Shown here: piece by piece, positions 48,480 to 57,244 of the stretch
Numbering within the stretch: position 1 is the first letter of the stretch
Layout of the letters: each line of letters begins with the position of its first letter
Assembly: GCA_902519635.1 (NCBI GenBank)
Contig: CABYKW010000001.1
Coordinates: 1 to 64,000 of the forward strand
From: an uncultured Pelagibacteraceae bacterium
GTDB lineage: Bacteria; Pseudomonadota; Alphaproteobacteria; Pelagibacterales; Pelagibacteraceae
Length of the DNA stretch: 64,000 bases
Direction: 5' to 3'
Position numbers and translations under genes: made by a program
Notes under the pieces: model-generated
Databases searched by the model: none
The model's input: the letters and a program-made list of their open reading frames with translations, nothing else
What the model was told of the DNA's origin: nothing

Positions 48480-49721
48480 ATGAATAAACTAGTAAAACTA
48501 TTTACTATATTTATTTCAGCTATAACTTTAACATTAGCAAGTATCTCTTCATCTTTTGCAAAAGTTGAAGGTGAATACATTGTGTTAGGTTCAGCAATAT
48601 CTCTTACAGGAAAATATTCTTCTAATGGAGTACACACTCAAAACGGTTACAACATGGCCGTTGAAAGAATTAACAAAATGGGTGGTGTAAAAGTTGGAGG
48701 AAAAAGCTATAAATTTGAAATCATCTATTATGATGATGAATCAAATCCTAAAAGAGCTGCTCAGTTAGCTGAAAGACTAATTAAACAAGATGGCGTTCAT
48801 TACATGCTTGGACCATACAGTTCAGGTTTAACGAAAGCCATTGCACCAGTAACCGAGAAATATAAAATTCCTATGGTGGAAGCAAATGGTGCATCTAGAT
48901 CTTTATTTACAAAAGGATATAAATATTTGTTCGCGGTGTTATCACCAGCTAACCAATACCTTGAAGTAGCTATTGATTTAGCGGTAGAAAAAAACGGCGG
49001 TAAAGGAGTAAAAATTGCTCAAGCGTTTGAACAAGATGCTTTCTCCCAAGACGTGAGACTTGGAATTTTAGATGCAGCAAAAAGAACTGGATCTGAGATC
49101 ATTATCGATGACAAACTACCAAAAGAACTTAACGATATGGCAGCTACATTGGCTAAAGTAAAAGCTGTTAAGCCAGATGTACTTGTTGTATCAGGTCACA
49201 CAAAAGGAGCACTAACTGCAATCAGACAAATTTCTGAAATGAAAGTTGACGTTCCTATGTTAGCGATGACACATTGTGATGCTGCAAAACTTTCAAAACA
49301 ACATGGAAAGAAATCAGAATACGCACTGTGCGCTTCTCAGTGGCACAAAAACTTAAGCTATAAAGATAAGTTTTTTGGTTCAGGTAAAAAGTATGACAAA
49401 GACTTTAAAAAAGAGTTTGGTTATGCTCCACCTTACCAATCAGCTGAATCATCTGCTGCTTTGCTAGTATTTAAAGATGCATTCGAAAGAGCAAATTCTT
49501 TTGATAGAGACAAAGTAAGAGATGCTTTAAAAACTACTGAAATGCAAACTTTCTATGGAAACATTAAATTTGGTCCTGGTGGTCAAAATACTGCTAAGCC
49601 AATGATCTTGTTCCAAGTAAGATGTAAAGGTGATGTGTGTGAGAATAAAGTTGTTGCTCCAACTAAATGGGCATCTGACAAATTCTACCACCCAATCCCT
49701 AAGTGGTCAGAAAGAAGTTAA
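48480..49721 (+). CDS. livJ: Branched-chain-amino-acid-type ABC substrate-binding protein
   Basis: Periplasmic receptor of a HAAT-family ABC importer. Signal peptide to about residue 27 (ASISSSFAKVEGE), then a type I periplasmic-binding fold: GSAISLTGKYSSNGVHTQNG and MLGPYSSGLTKAIAPVTEKY. 413 residues. Three Cys appear in the C-terminal half (MTHCDAAKL, YALCASQW, VRCKGDVCEN). Followed by a strong terminator, then livH; the terminator probably keeps binding-protein mRNA in excess. Ligand could be leucine-type or another amino acid or amide. Confidence 0.9.
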   Translation: MNKLVKLFTIFISAITLTLASISSSFAKVEGEYIVLGSAISLTGKYSSNGVHTQNGYNMAVERINKMGGVKVGGKSYKFEIIYYDDESNPKRAAQLAERLIKQDGVHYMLGPYSSGLTKAIAPVTEKYKIPMVEANGASRSLFTKGYKYLFAVLSPANQYLEVAIDLAVEKNGGKGVKIAQAFEQDAFSQDVRLGILDAAKRTGSEIIIDDKLPKELNDMAATLAKVKAVKPDVLVVSGHTKGALTAIRQISEMKVDVPMLAMTHCDAAKLSKQHGKKSEYALCASQWHKNLSYKDKFFGSGKKYDKDFKKEFGYAPPYQSAESSAALLVFKDAFERANSFDRDKVRDALKTTEMQTFYGNIKFGPGGQNTAKPMILFQVRCKGDVCENKVVAPTKWASDKFYHPIPKWSERS

Positions 49722-49740
49722 TAGCCTATAAATAATTTGA

Positions 49741-49768
49741 AAAAGCCCCTAGTTTTCTAGGGGCTTTT
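49741..49768 (+). terminator. Intrinsic terminator after livJ
   Basis: AAAAGCCCCTAG-TTTT-CTAGGGGCTTTT, twelve base pairs, with a T-rich tail. It separates livJ from the permease genes and should allow only partial read-through. Confidence 0.9.
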
Positions 49769-49790
49769 CTTTTATAAATTTTGAAATTTT

Positions 49791-50684
49791 ATGGACTTTC
49801 TAATTTTTAAAGCTCCAATGTTAATGGTCCAAGCATCATTGGACGGAATTCTTCTAGGGATTTTATTTGCACTTATTGCCTACGGAATGGCTCTTCAGTG
49901 GGGGGTTATGAATATAATCAATATTGCACAAGGTGATTTAGTAATACTCGGAGGTTATATTGCATACACTATGTATCTTGCTGGAATTCATCCAGCTTGG
50001 GGAGTTATTGTTTCTCCAATTATAATGTATTTCGTTGGCTGGGCACTTTATAAATTAGTGATTAATAAAGTTGTGGATCGAGATTTATTTATTTCAATTT
50101 TAGCAACTTTCGGTATCGCTATTGTATTTCAACAGTTAATGAATTTTATTTTTGGTGCAGATGTAGTTGTTGCACAGTCTGAATATGGAACAACAATGTT
50201 ATTTGATAATTCAGTTACCCTGCCTAATTCAAAAATATTCTCTGCTTTTATAAGCGTTTTATATGCAATAGCTTTGGTTGTTTATATGAAAAAATCTAGA
50301 CTAGGACGAGCTATAAGAGCTACGGCCCAAAATGCTAGAGCTGCAAAAATTTTAGGAGTAGACACAGAAAAAGTTTATGCTGCAACTTTTGGGATTAATG
50401 CTGCGTTATGTGGGATTGCGGGAGCTCTAATTTCAATTACTCTTACCCTTCATCCTTATGTAGGACTTCCTTACACAGTTAGATCTTTTATGATAGTTAT
50501 TGTAGCAGGTCTTGGTAATTTACCAGCTGTAGCTATTTCAGGAATGGGATTAGGATTATTTGAAGAGTTTGCAGATTATATTTTAGGAACAGAATTTAGA
50601 ATTGGTGCAGTGTTTATGCTGCTAGTTTTCATCTTGGTATACAGAAGATTTAAATTATCAAAAAAAAGAGAGTATTTAAAATGA
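49791..50684 (+). CDS. livH: Branched-chain amino acid ABC permease LivH
   Basis: Inner-membrane permease with about eight helices. Family marks: GMALQWGVMNIINIAQGDLV, RAIRATAQNARAAKILGVDT and VIVAGLGNLPAVAISGMGLG. 297 residues. It begins 22 bases after the livJ terminator and overlaps the glycoside-hydrolase gene by four (ATGA). Confidence 0.93.
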   Translation: MDFLIFKAPMLMVQASLDGILLGILFALIAYGMALQWGVMNIINIAQGDLVILGGYIAYTMYLAGIHPAWGVIVSPIIMYFVGWALYKLVINKVVDRDLFISILATFGIAIVFQQLMNFIFGADVVVAQSEYGTTMLFDNSVTLPNSKIFSAFISVLYAIALVVYMKKSRLGRAIRATAQNARAAKILGVDTEKVYAATFGINAALCGIAGALISITLTLHPYVGLPYTVRSFMIVIVAGLGNLPAVAISGMGLGLFEEFADYILGTEFRIGAVFMLLVFILVYRRFKLSKKREYLK

Positions 50685-51688
50685 AGAAATTATTAGTTAT
50701 CTTTATTGTTTCAATTTTAAGCTTTTCAGCAAATGCAGAGACTAGATTTGGAGATTTGACAGAAATGCGTGACGATAGAATGCGAGGTAAAGATGGTAAG
50801 TGGGTAAGACCTCATCCTGGCCCTTTTATTTGGAATGGAATTGAAAGAGAACAAGGAGTTTTTTCTTGGGAAGAAGCAGATAAATATGTTGTTTATGCAC
50901 AAGAGCATAATCAAAAAACTTTAGCAACTATCTGGCCTCATGCTAATTGGGAGCAGAAATCATGCAAAAGAAGAAGGGCAAACAGCCCATTTGGAAGAAA
51001 GTTTACAAAATATTTGAGCAAACCTTGTTCAATGGAAAATTATAAAATTTTTCTTACTAAATTAGTGGATCGCTATGATGGCGATGGAAAAAACGATATG
51101 CCAGGATTAACTAAGCCAATTAAACATTGGCAAATAATGAATGAGCCTGAGTATAAAATGTTTTTTAGTGGCAAAAGAGATGATTTTGTTGAAATTTTTA
51201 ATTTTTCTTCAGAATTAATAAAGTCAAAGCAAAAAGACTCTGTCATTGTAATGGCTGGTGCTGCTGGAATGTTTCCTGAAAATAAATCATGGTGGAGGTC
51301 TACTTTACCAAAAATTAAAGACCATTTTGATATAGCTGCTATACATCACATAACTCCTCCAGAGGGAAATTGTGACAGAGAATTTTGGGTAGATGAATTT
51401 TCAGATTTACTAAAAAGTTTAAATATAGATAAGCCTATTTGGGTAACTGAAGCCATGTTAGGAAAATGCAGAGTTATAACTACTTACGTTAAGGCTTTTG
51501 CTAGCGGAGCTGAATTAATTATAGATGTAGGCCCTAATGCTCCAGGTATGAAGATGAGCAAAGGCGCAAGAAAGAAATTAAATGCTTTTATAAATGAAGT
51601 TGATGGCTTTGAATCTGTAAATTTAATTTCAAAAAAAAAAGCTGAATTTGTTATGAAAGATGGTTCTAAAAAAATAATAGAGTTTTAA
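50681..51688 (+). CDS. Exported clan GH-A glycoside hydrolase-like protein
   Basis: Signal peptide (LLVIFIVSILSFSANAETR) and a TIM-barrel glycosidase: acid/base Glu in HWQIMNEPEYKMF and nucleophile Glu in IWVTEAMLGKC, the clan GH-A arrangement; FDIAAIHHITPP lies between. 335 residues. It resembles GH39/GH5-type beta-glycosidases but I cannot assign a family. Placement is striking: it is inserted, with a four-base overlap, between livH and livM, so it is made together with an ABC importer. Four Cys in the first half could form disulfides. Confidence 0.75.
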   Translation: MKKLLVIFIVSILSFSANAETRFGDLTEMRDDRMRGKDGKWVRPHPGPFIWNGIEREQGVFSWEEADKYVVYAQEHNQKTLATIWPHANWEQKSCKRRRANSPFGRKFTKYLSKPCSMENYKIFLTKLVDRYDGDGKNDMPGLTKPIKHWQIMNEPEYKMFFSGKRDDFVEIFNFSSELIKSKQKDSVIVMAGAAGMFPENKSWWRSTLPKIKDHFDIAAIHHITPPEGNCDREFWVDEFSDLLKSLNIDKPIWVTEAMLGKCRVITTYVKAFASGAELIIDVGPNAPGMKMSKGARKKLNAFINEVDGFESVNLISKKKAEFVMKDGSKKIIEF

Positions 51689-51689
51689 G

Positions 51690-52745
51690 ATGAAACAAAA
51701 AGATTTAATATTATATTCTGGTTTAATTATCTTAGGTTTAGCTGCACCTTTTTTATTCTCTGCTTTTAAAGTTCAGCTTACATACCTTTGTGTCTTAATC
51801 GTTCTGGCGATGACTTGGAATTTACAAGGCGGAGAAATGGGCTACAATAGTTTTGGAAATATTCTTTTCTATGGTCTTGGAATGTACCTAACTGCATCAG
51901 TTCAAGTAGGCATGTTTTTTCCATTAGCAGAATGGACGGAAAGCGGTGGAGAAAAAACATTCGTGCATACTACGGCACAATATTTTCAAGGAATAGGTGT
52001 TGGTTTATTAGTTGCAGCCATTATACCTACCATTGTTGCAGGCGCTATAGGTTATGCTATTTTAGGTTTAAGAGGTCATTACTTTGCGATTTGTACTTTA
52101 GGTTTAGGAATTGCAGCAGGTGAAATCGCTGGAGGGATAGAAATTATTGGAGCAGGTCAAGGCTTCACTACACCACCTTTTCCAGCAGAAATAGTTGATC
52201 CTGAAGCAAGAGGACAATTTTTTTACTTCTTAAGTTTTTTAGTATTAGTTCTAGCATTTGTTTTTGTGAAATATATTTACGTCTCTAGATTTAGATTAAT
52301 TTTAAATGCGATAAGAGATAACGAGGACAAAGCAGAAGCTATGGGCATTCAAACAATGAAATATAAAATTGTTGGTTGGATGGTATCAGCGTTTTTCTGT
52401 GGTCTAGCTGGTGGAATTATGGGTGGATTAATTGGATATATAGATTCAACGGATGTTGCATTTGATGGAAGAGAGATGGGAGTGTTTATGGTCTTAATGG
52501 CAATACTTGGTGGAAAAGGAACTTTGTGGGGACCAATTATTGGCGCAACTTTATTCCATTTCTTTAAAGAAGGTCTTTGGACTTTTATATTGGGTTGGCA
52601 ATATGTTGCGCTAGGAGTTTTAATCGTTGTGATCGTGGTTTATTTCCCGGAAGGATTAATGGGTTGGTTAAGAGAAAAATACCCTGAAAGATTTGGTGAA
52701 GTTATTGATGAAAAAGATCGTAAAGCACAGGTGGAATTAAAATGA
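51690..52745 (+). CDS. livM: Branched-chain amino acid ABC permease LivM
   Basis: Second permease of the importer, about ten helices. AMTWNLQGGEMGYNSFGNIL, LGLRGHYFAICTLGLGIAAG and the cytoplasmic coupling loop NAIRDNEDKAEAMGIQTMKY are standard LivM features. 351 residues with a charged tail. One base after the glycosidase gene and overlapping livG by four bases. Confidence 0.94.
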   Translation: MKQKDLILYSGLIILGLAAPFLFSAFKVQLTYLCVLIVLAMTWNLQGGEMGYNSFGNILFYGLGMYLTASVQVGMFFPLAEWTESGGEKTFVHTTAQYFQGIGVGLLVAAIIPTIVAGAIGYAILGLRGHYFAICTLGLGIAAGEIAGGIEIIGAGQGFTTPPFPAEIVDPEARGQFFYFLSFLVLVLAFVFVKYIYVSRFRLILNAIRDNEDKAEAMGIQTMKYKIVGWMVSAFFCGLAGGIMGGLIGYIDSTDVAFDGREMGVFMVLMAILGGKGTLWGPIIGATLFHFFKEGLWTFILGWQYVALGVLIVVIVVYFPEGLMGWLREKYPERFGEVIDEKDRKAQVELK

Positions 52746-53476
52746 GTATTCTAGAAGTAAAAAGTGTAAGTAAATCTTTTGGAGGAGTGAAAGCCAACGT
52801 AGATATTTCTGTTTCAGTAGAACAAGGATCAATTGTTGGTTTAATTGGACCTAATGGTTCAGGCAAAACTACTTTATTTAATTCTATTGTAGGAACACAT
52901 CCAATAGATAAAGGATCTATTGTTTTTGATAACACAGAGGTTTCAGAAATGCCTGTTCCTGCAGTAGCTAAACTGGGATTATTAAGAACATTTCAGCAAA
53001 CAAGAATTTATTCTAAACTTAATTGCGTAGAAAATATGTTAATTAGCCATAAGGCTAGTGACTCGGGATTTATATTTGCAAAAATACCTACAGAGCTTAC
53101 TGAAAAAGCAGAAAATATTTTAAATTTTGTAGGACTTTATCAAAAGAGAAATTTAAGAGCAGGCGACCTATCATTTGGACAACAAAAATTATTAGAATTA
53201 GCGATGGCTTTAATGAACGAGCCAAAAATGCTTTTATTAGATGAGCCAACTGCTGGAATTAATCCAACTTTAATAAACGGAATTATTGATAGATTGATTA
53301 AAGTTAATAAAGATTATGGAATAACTTTATTAGTTATTGAACATAACATGAGAGTGATTATGAGTTTAGCTCAAAAAATTTTCTGTTTAGCACATGGAAA
53401 AATGTTAGCTGAAGGTTCACCTGATCAAATTAAAAATGATAAGCGAGTAGTTGATGCTTATTTAGGAGCTCAGTAA
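52742..53476 (+). CDS. livG: ABC transporter ATP-binding protein LivG
   Basis: ATPase with Walker A GPNGSGKTT, signature DLSFGQQKLLELAMAL (Q in place of the first G, and FGQQ for SGGQ) and Walker B MLLLDEPTAGI; switch His in VIEHNMRV. 244 residues. Overlaps livM (ATGA) and livF (TAATG). Confidence 0.94.
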   Translation: MSILEVKSVSKSFGGVKANVDISVSVEQGSIVGLIGPNGSGKTTLFNSIVGTHPIDKGSIVFDNTEVSEMPVPAVAKLGLLRTFQQTRIYSKLNCVENMLISHKASDSGFIFAKIPTELTEKAENILNFVGLYQKRNLRAGDLSFGQQKLLELAMALMNEPKMLLLDEPTAGINPTLINGIIDRLIKVNKDYGITLLVIEHNMRVIMSLAQKIFCLAHGKMLAEGSPDQIKNDKRVVDAYLGAQ

Positions 53477-54261
53477 TGGCCAATCAATATGATGTTTTAG
53501 GTAAAGCGCCCGGTTTAGAAGAGCTTAATAAATTATCTCCAAACAATGTTCACCTAACTATTAGAGGTCTAAACGCTGGTTATGGAAAAATGGAGATACT
53601 TCACAATTTTGATTTAACAGTTAGTAAGGCACAGTCGTTGTGTTTAATAGGACCTAACGGTGCAGGAAAATCTACAATACTTCATTCTATTTACGGTTTC
53701 ACAAATATTTTTGATGGAAAAATTGAATTAGAAGGGAATGAAATTACAAAATTAACTCCAGCACAAAAATTAAGCAAAGTAGGTATTGCTTATATCTTGC
53801 AAGACAACTCAGTGTTTCCAGATATGACAGTGGAAGAAAATCTTTTAATGGGTGGGTACATTAAAGATAAACAGGATGAAGCTTATGAAGAAGCGGAGAG
53901 AATTTTTAAAAAATATGAAAGATTAAGAAATAGAAGAAATCAACCTGCAAAAGTTTTATCAGGCGGTGAGAGAAGATTATTAGAAATCTCTAGAGCATTA
54001 GTTATGAAACCTTCAGTTTTATTAGTGGATGAACCTTCTATTGGTTTAGAACCTAAATATATAAGCATGGTTTTCGAAATTTTAGAAGATCTTCAAAAAA
54101 ATGAAAAGAAAACAATAATCTTAGTAGAGCAGAATGCAAAAAAAGGTTTAGAGTTTGCTGATATCGGGTATGTTTTAGTTTCAGGCCAAACTGCAATAGC
54201 TGGAAAAGGTGATGATCTTTTAAAAAATCCAGACGTAGGAAGACTATTCCTCGGTGGATGA
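53476..54261 (+). CDS. livF: ABC transporter ATP-binding protein LivF
   Basis: Second ATPase. Walker A GPNGAGKST, signature VLSGGERRLLEISRAL (E for Q in SGGE), Walker B VLLVDEPSIGLEP. 261 residues, about 25 longer than usual owing to an N-terminal extension (YDVLGKAPGLEELNKLSPNN). Overlaps azlC by four bases, so azlCD belong to the same operon. Confidence 0.93.
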   Translation: MANQYDVLGKAPGLEELNKLSPNNVHLTIRGLNAGYGKMEILHNFDLTVSKAQSLCLIGPNGAGKSTILHSIYGFTNIFDGKIELEGNEITKLTPAQKLSKVGIAYILQDNSVFPDMTVEENLLMGGYIKDKQDEAYEEAERIFKKYERLRNRRNQPAKVLSGGERRLLEISRALVMKPSVLLVDEPSIGLEPKYISMVFEILEDLQKNEKKTIILVEQNAKKGLEFADIGYVLVSGQTAIAGKGDDLLKNPDVGRLFLGG

Positions 54262-54962
54262 TAAATTCTAATGTTTTTTTCCAAGGTTTAAAATCTCTTA
54301 AAGGTTCTAAAAGTCCCGCTATCCCATTAGCAGCATGTTTTATTGCGTTAGGCGCATTATTAAAAGATGCTGGTTTTAATTTACAACAAAGTGCTGCCTC
54401 AAGTTTATTTACTTATGCATTACCTGGTCAATTGGTAATGGCGGAGTCATTACTCGTTGGTGCCTCAATAGTGAATATATTTATAGCGGTATGGTTAGTA
54501 AATTTTAGACTTTATCCAATGACAGTTTCTTTATTTCCATTACTAGAACATAAAACCCAACCAAAATGGAAATATTATTTATCATGTCATTTCTTAGCAG
54601 TGACATCTTGGTTGATTGCTAAAGACAGTTACAAAAAAATAGATAAAAAACACAGAATAGATTTTTGGATTGGAATAGGTATTGGAACTTGGTCAACTGC
54701 AATTTTAATGACGGTACTAGGTTATCTTTCGGCTGATTATTTAAATAAAGATATGCTAATTGGTCTAGCAATTGTTAATCCAGTTTATTTCTTTTGTATG
54801 ATGATTGGTGCAATGAAAAACTTGAGCATATCTATTGCAGTTATTGGAGGAACAATTTTGGGCCCTCTAATTTATTTAGCTTCAACAGAGTGGGCTTTAT
54901 TGTTTGCAGGCTTAATTGGTGGAACAGTCGCTTTTTTATTTGGAGAAAAAAATGGCAAGTAG
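54258..54962 (+). CDS. azlC: AzlC-family branched-chain amino acid exporter subunit
   Basis: Six to seven transmembrane helices; AIPLAACFIALGALLKDAGF, SLFTYALPGQLVMAESLLVG and AVWLVNFRLYPMTVSLFPLL are AzlC landmarks. 234 residues. AzlCD pairs export branched-chain or related amino acids. It sits directly behind an importer of the same substrate class, which may help balance pools. Confidence 0.9.
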   Translation: MINSNVFFQGLKSLKGSKSPAIPLAACFIALGALLKDAGFNLQQSAASSLFTYALPGQLVMAESLLVGASIVNIFIAVWLVNFRLYPMTVSLFPLLEHKTQPKWKYYLSCHFLAVTSWLIAKDSYKKIDKKHRIDFWIGIGIGTWSTAILMTVLGYLSADYLNKDMLIGLAIVNPVYFFCMMIGAMKNLSISIAVIGGTILGPLIYLASTEWALLFAGLIGGTVAFLFGEKNGK

Positions 54963-55278
54963 TCAAATAATAATTCTAGCAATTATAGCCACTTCGCTAG
55001 CAACATTTATTTCTCGTTTTATGGGAGCTCTAACTTCAGAAAAAGTAAGTGTAAAATCTAAGATATTTCAGTGGTTTAATTGTGTTGCCTATTCAACTTT
55101 AGCAGCATTATTAGGTAGAATGATTATATTTCCCGCAGGAGTACTTGCCGAGTCATATCTTTTTATAAGAGTAGCGGTATTAGTAATCTGCATCATTATC
55201 TTTATTGTAACTAAAAAAAATCTAGTAGTTCCAACAATAGTTTCTGCTATACTTTTATCTGTTTTAACAAGTGTATGA
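54952..55278 (+). CDS. azlD: AzlD-family exporter subunit
   Basis: 108 residues with about four transmembrane helices (IIILAIIATSLATFISRFMG; VAVLVICIIIFIVTKKNLVV). Small partner of AzlC. I chose ATG 54952, overlapping azlC by 11 bases; an upstream ATG at 54916 would lie deeper in azlC. Overlaps the next gene by four bases. Confidence 0.88.
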   Translation: MASSQIIILAIIATSLATFISRFMGALTSEKVSVKSKIFQWFNCVAYSTLAALLGRMIIFPAGVLAESYLFIRVAVLVICIIIFIVTKKNLVVPTIVSAILLSVLTSV

Positions 55279-56171
55279 GTTTAGAAATTAAAGATCATAG
55301 TAAGTCCAAAAGAGTAAAAGTTATAGGACTAAAAGAAAGTAGCTTGGATAAGCTTATTTTTCCTTTTAAAAAACATACTATAACTTCATTAGAGTACAAA
55401 CCTTTTTCAAGATTTACTCTAGCTAAAAGTTTAGATGAGGTTTTTGAAGGCAAACTTAGCAAATCTTTAGTTAAGATAGTAAATGATAGAGAATCTGGCA
55501 CAGCTATAATTGAGCCTGAAATTAATAATAAAAAATTTGATAAAGATTTCTTAGTTAAACTTTCAACTGGTCTAGCTTATCTAGTTGGCAACCCAAATTT
55601 TGATTCAATGACTGGCAAATATTATGCTAGGTTTTATGTTAAACACCAAGACAGTAGTGATTCTTATTTAAGAAAAGCTTACAATAATTTAGATCTACAT
55701 ACTGATGGCACTTATGTAAAAGAAAAAACAGACTGGTTAATCATGACCAAAATGGAAGAACAGGGAGTTTCCGGGGGTGAAAGTGTTATTCTACATTTAG
55801 ATGACTGGGAACATTTAAACGAATTAAGCAGCAATCCTGTAGGACAACAAAATTTCACATGGGGATCACCAAAAAGTAAAAATATAGATTATAAAGTTGA
55901 ACATCCTGTATTTAAAAAAGACAAGAACAACAAACCTATAATCTCTTATATAGATCAATTCCCAGAGCCAAAAAATATGGATCAAGGCTTGTTTTTACAA
56001 AGACTTTCAGATTGTCTCGAAGAAAGCAAAAATAAAATCGAATTTCCTTTACCAGTTGGTTCAACTATATTTTCTAATAATTATTTTTGGCTTCATGGAA
56101 GAAAGCCATTTAAAGAAAACACCAATTTGAGCAGGGAATTGTTAAGAATAAGAGGAACTTTCTTTAATTAA
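55275..56171 (+). CDS. glaH: CsiD/GlaH-like glutarate 2-hydroxylase (2OG/Fe(II) oxygenase)
   Basis: In E. coli GlaH hydroxylates glutarate to L-2-hydroxyglutarate in lysine/cadaverine breakdown. The similarity is strong and collinear: LEYKPFSRFTLAKSLDEV, NFDSMTGKYYARFYVK, SDSYLRKAYNN and LHLDDWEHLNEL. Iron ligands His142/Asp144 (LDLHTDGTYV) and His274 (FWLHGRKPF). 298 residues against about 325 in E. coli. No lhgO (2-hydroxyglutarate oxidase) or glaR neighbour is visible. Last gene of the livHMGF-azlCD operon, which suggests it acts on something imported or exchanged by those transporters. Confidence 0.87.
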   Translation: MSLEIKDHSKSKRVKVIGLKESSLDKLIFPFKKHTITSLEYKPFSRFTLAKSLDEVFEGKLSKSLVKIVNDRESGTAIIEPEINNKKFDKDFLVKLSTGLAYLVGNPNFDSMTGKYYARFYVKHQDSSDSYLRKAYNNLDLHTDGTYVKEKTDWLIMTKMEEQGVSGGESVILHLDDWEHLNELSSNPVGQQNFTWGSPKSKNIDYKVEHPVFKKDKNNKPIISYIDQFPEPKNMDQGLFLQRLSDCLEESKNKIEFPLPVGSTIFSNNYFWLHGRKPFKENTNLSRELLRIRGTFFN

Positions 56172-56177
56172 GAATAG

Positions 56178-56206
56178 TTGACTCTAACCTAGAGTTCATT
56201 TTTAAT
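56178..56206 (+). promoter_or_regulatory. tctC promoter overlapping a hairpin
   Basis: TTGACT (56178-56183), 17 bases, TTTAAT (56201-56206). The inverted repeat ACTCTA-acc-TAGAGT (56181-56195) overlaps the -35 box and is followed by CATTTTT, so it may act as terminator of the preceding operon, as an operator, or both. Confidence 0.55.
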
Positions 56207-56212
56207 AAGATT

Positions 56213-56230
56213 TTAATTAATTAATTAACA
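56213..56230 (+). repeat. A/T leader element shared with livJ
   Basis: TTAATTAATTAATTAACA, identical to 48451-48468 and in the same place: after the -10 box and directly ahead of the Shine-Dalgarno (GGAGAG here) of a highly expressed type of periplasmic binding protein gene. It is low-complexity, so chance or simple sequence preference is possible. Confidence 0.5.
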
Positions 56231-56240
56231 GGAGAGAAAA

Positions 56241-57221
56241 ATGTTTAATAATTTGAAAAAATTAATTAGCTTAATTTTTGCTACTGTTCTTTTAACTTCA
56301 ATCTCATCAACTAGTTTTGCAATCGATAAGTTACATTTCATTATCGGTGGTGGAGCTGGCGGTGGTTGGGATGGAACCGCTAGAGGAACTGGAGAAGCTT
56401 TAACTAAAGCTGGTTTTTTAAAAAGTGCTTCATTTGAAAATATGTCAGGTGGTGGTGGAGGAAAAGCTCTATCTTACATAATTAATTCGAAGCCAGAAGG
56501 AACTATATTAGTTCAATCAACACCTTTAGTATTAAGATCAATCACTAGACACAAAGGATACGTTAAAGGTTCTGGTGTATTATCTTACAAAGATGTTAAA
56601 CCAATTGCTGGTGTAATTGGTGACTACGGTGCAATCGCAGTTGCTAAAAATTCACCATATAAAAACTTTAAAGATGTAGTGGATGCTTACAAAGCAAATC
56701 CTAAGTCAATTAAAATGGCTGGTGGATCTGTAAGAGGAAGCATGGACCATTTAATTGGTGCACTTGCATTTCAAGAAGCTGGTGCAAATCCTAACAATGT
56801 AGTTTACGTGCCTTACGATGCTGGAGGTAAAGCATTAGCTGGACTTTTATCAGGCGAAACTCAAATTCTTTCAACTGGCTTGGGAGAAGTAATGGGTGCT
56901 AGAGACCAAGTAAGAATTATTGGTATTACAGCTCCTAACAGAGTAGGCGATGCTCCTGAAGTTCCAACTTTAAAAGAACAAGGATACGATGTTCAGTTTG
57001 TTAACTGGAGAGGTTTCTTTGCTCCTAAGAGCATGTCAAGTGGAGATGTTAAGAAGATTGCTAAAATGTTAGGCGATGTTCAAAAGACACCAGAGTGGGA
57101 AACAGTCAGAAAAAGAAATGCTTGGGTAAATATTTACAATCCAGGTAAAAAATTTGACAGTTTCTTAAAAACTCAAACAAAAGAAATGACGAAGTTAATG
57201 AAAAAACTAGGTGTTATCTAG
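56241..57221 (+). CDS. tctC: Tripartite tricarboxylate transporter binding protein
   Basis: Periplasmic receptor (Bug family) of a TTT importer. Signal peptide ending SSTSFAIDKL; FIIGGGAGGGWDGTARGTGE is the ligand-loop region, followed by SVRGSMDHLIGALAFQEAGA. 326 residues. Good Shine-Dalgarno GGAGAG. The ligand may be a di- or tricarboxylate; neighbouring glaH makes glutarate a candidate worth testing, but this is inference. Confidence 0.9.
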   Translation: MFNNLKKLISLIFATVLLTSISSTSFAIDKLHFIIGGGAGGGWDGTARGTGEALTKAGFLKSASFENMSGGGGGKALSYIINSKPEGTILVQSTPLVLRSITRHKGYVKGSGVLSYKDVKPIAGVIGDYGAIAVAKNSPYKNFKDVVDAYKANPKSIKMAGGSVRGSMDHLIGALAFQEAGANPNNVVYVPYDAGGKALAGLLSGETQILSTGLGEVMGARDQVRIIGITAPNRVGDAPEVPTLKEQGYDVQFVNWRGFFAPKSMSSGDVKKIAKMLGDVQKTPEWETVRKRNAWVNIYNPGKKFDSFLKTQTKEMTKLMKKLGVI

Positions 57222-57244
57222 TTAATTAACCTTTAGGAAGAGCA

